Assembly: GCA_022826205.1 (NCBI GenBank)
Contig: JAJDVJ010000162.1
Span: 30,616-94,615, forward strand
DNA from: Silicimonas sp.
Lineage (GTDB): Bacteria > Pseudomonadota > Alphaproteobacteria > Rhodobacterales > Rhodobacteraceae
Length of the DNA: 64,000 bases
Direction of reading: 5' to 3'
Part shown: piece after piece, positions 63,817 through 64,000 of the stretch
How positions within the stretch are numbered: position 1 is the first letter of the stretch
Layout: each line of letters starts with the position of its first letter
The notes under the pieces: generated by a model
Database searches by the model: none
What the model saw: only the letters and a program-made list of their open reading frames with translations
Told to the model about the DNA's origin: nothing
Translations under genes and position numbers: made by a program

Positions 63817-64000
63817 ATGAACGCCATTGCAGCCATGCCCGGACCTGCCGTCCGGGAGATCCCGCTGAGCCTGCTCAGCCTCGCCCCGGAGAACGTCCGC
63901 AGAACGCCTCCCGACGCCAGTGCCGACGCCGAGATCAAGGCCTCAATTGCCGCCCTCGGACTGCTGGAGAACCTCGTCGTCCGCGCCGACGCGGAAGACG
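63817..64000 (+). CDS. ParB-like nuclease/partition protein, N-terminal part (cut by window edge)
   Basis: Sixty-one residues before the window ends. VREIPLSLLSLAPENVRRTP and IKASIAALGLLENLVVR match the N-terminal ParB/Srx fold of large plasmid-type ParB proteins. GGAG lies 8 bases upstream of the ATG. Together with the recombinases it suggests a plasmid-like or integrative element. Role in partition or as a nuclease cannot be told from the fragment. Confidence 0.8.
   Translation, partial: MNAIAAMPGPAVREIPLSLLSLAPENVRRTPPDASADAEIKASIAALGLLENLVVRADAED

Overview
The window reads as a piece of an alphaproteobacterial chromosome, most likely from a Rhodobacterales-like lineage (inference). The signs are the acpS-lepB-rnc cluster, the petABC (fbcFBC) operon, the rluD/DUF6476/rpoH neighbourhood, MmcB next to a DUF6324-type protein, TRAP-TAXI transport, and a tRNA-His without the extra 5' G. 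The last is a known alphaproteobacterial peculiarity.

Layout. About 1-31 kb is core chromosome: a cut-off CmcJ/NvfI-like oxidoreductase, an SDR, and a TRAP-TAXI operon ending in a SulP-STAS-cyclic-nucleotide-binding fusion. Next come a MoaD-like protein with a three-subunit molybdenum hydroxylase (FAD, 2Fe-2S and Moco subunits), rnc-lepB-acpS, a histone-deacetylase-like amidohydrolase, a MaoC hydratase, pncB, mmcB and tRNA-His. Two damaged toxin-antitoxin modules sit side by side at 20.4-21.5 kb. Then follow rluD, rpoH, a YbdK-type ligase, the cytochrome bc1 operon with its terminator, mtaB-dapF and tRNA-Lys(UUU).

From tRNA-Lys onward (31.1-64 kb) the content becomes accessory and patchy in base composition: very GC-rich at 33-46 kb, AT-rich near 60-61 kb. 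It holds a DUF3800 protein, a DUF6499/DUF2285 gene split by a -1 frame change exactly at a classic slippery heptamer, and a TbpB-like lipoprotein next to a giant Calx-beta autotransporter. The 5' end of the autotransporter carries fifteen perfect 7-bp repeats. Further on are two overlapping tyrosine recombinases, a TTC38-like TPR protein, a defence-type patch (SLATT_5, AbiJ-like, decayed resolvase, decayed trypsin-like peptidase), a PD-(D/E)XK-like protein and a two-copy dispersed repeat. The window ends with a PAPS-reductase-family protein and the start of a ParB-like protein.

The most striking unit lies at 52.7-61 kb. A tightly coupled operon encodes an MBL-fold hydrolase, a 770-residue E2-E1-JAB fusion and a patatin-like phospholipase, followed by a second, AT-rich MBL-fold gene. 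Divergent from it is a three-gene operon (TIGR04255-family protein, helix-turn-helix regulator, unknown SQTCD-motif protein). The two share a control region with four ATGTGAA boxes in two pairs. It looks like a ubiquitin-conjugation-like defence system with a CBASS-type lipase effector but no CD-NTase in the window. Its function is inferred, not shown.
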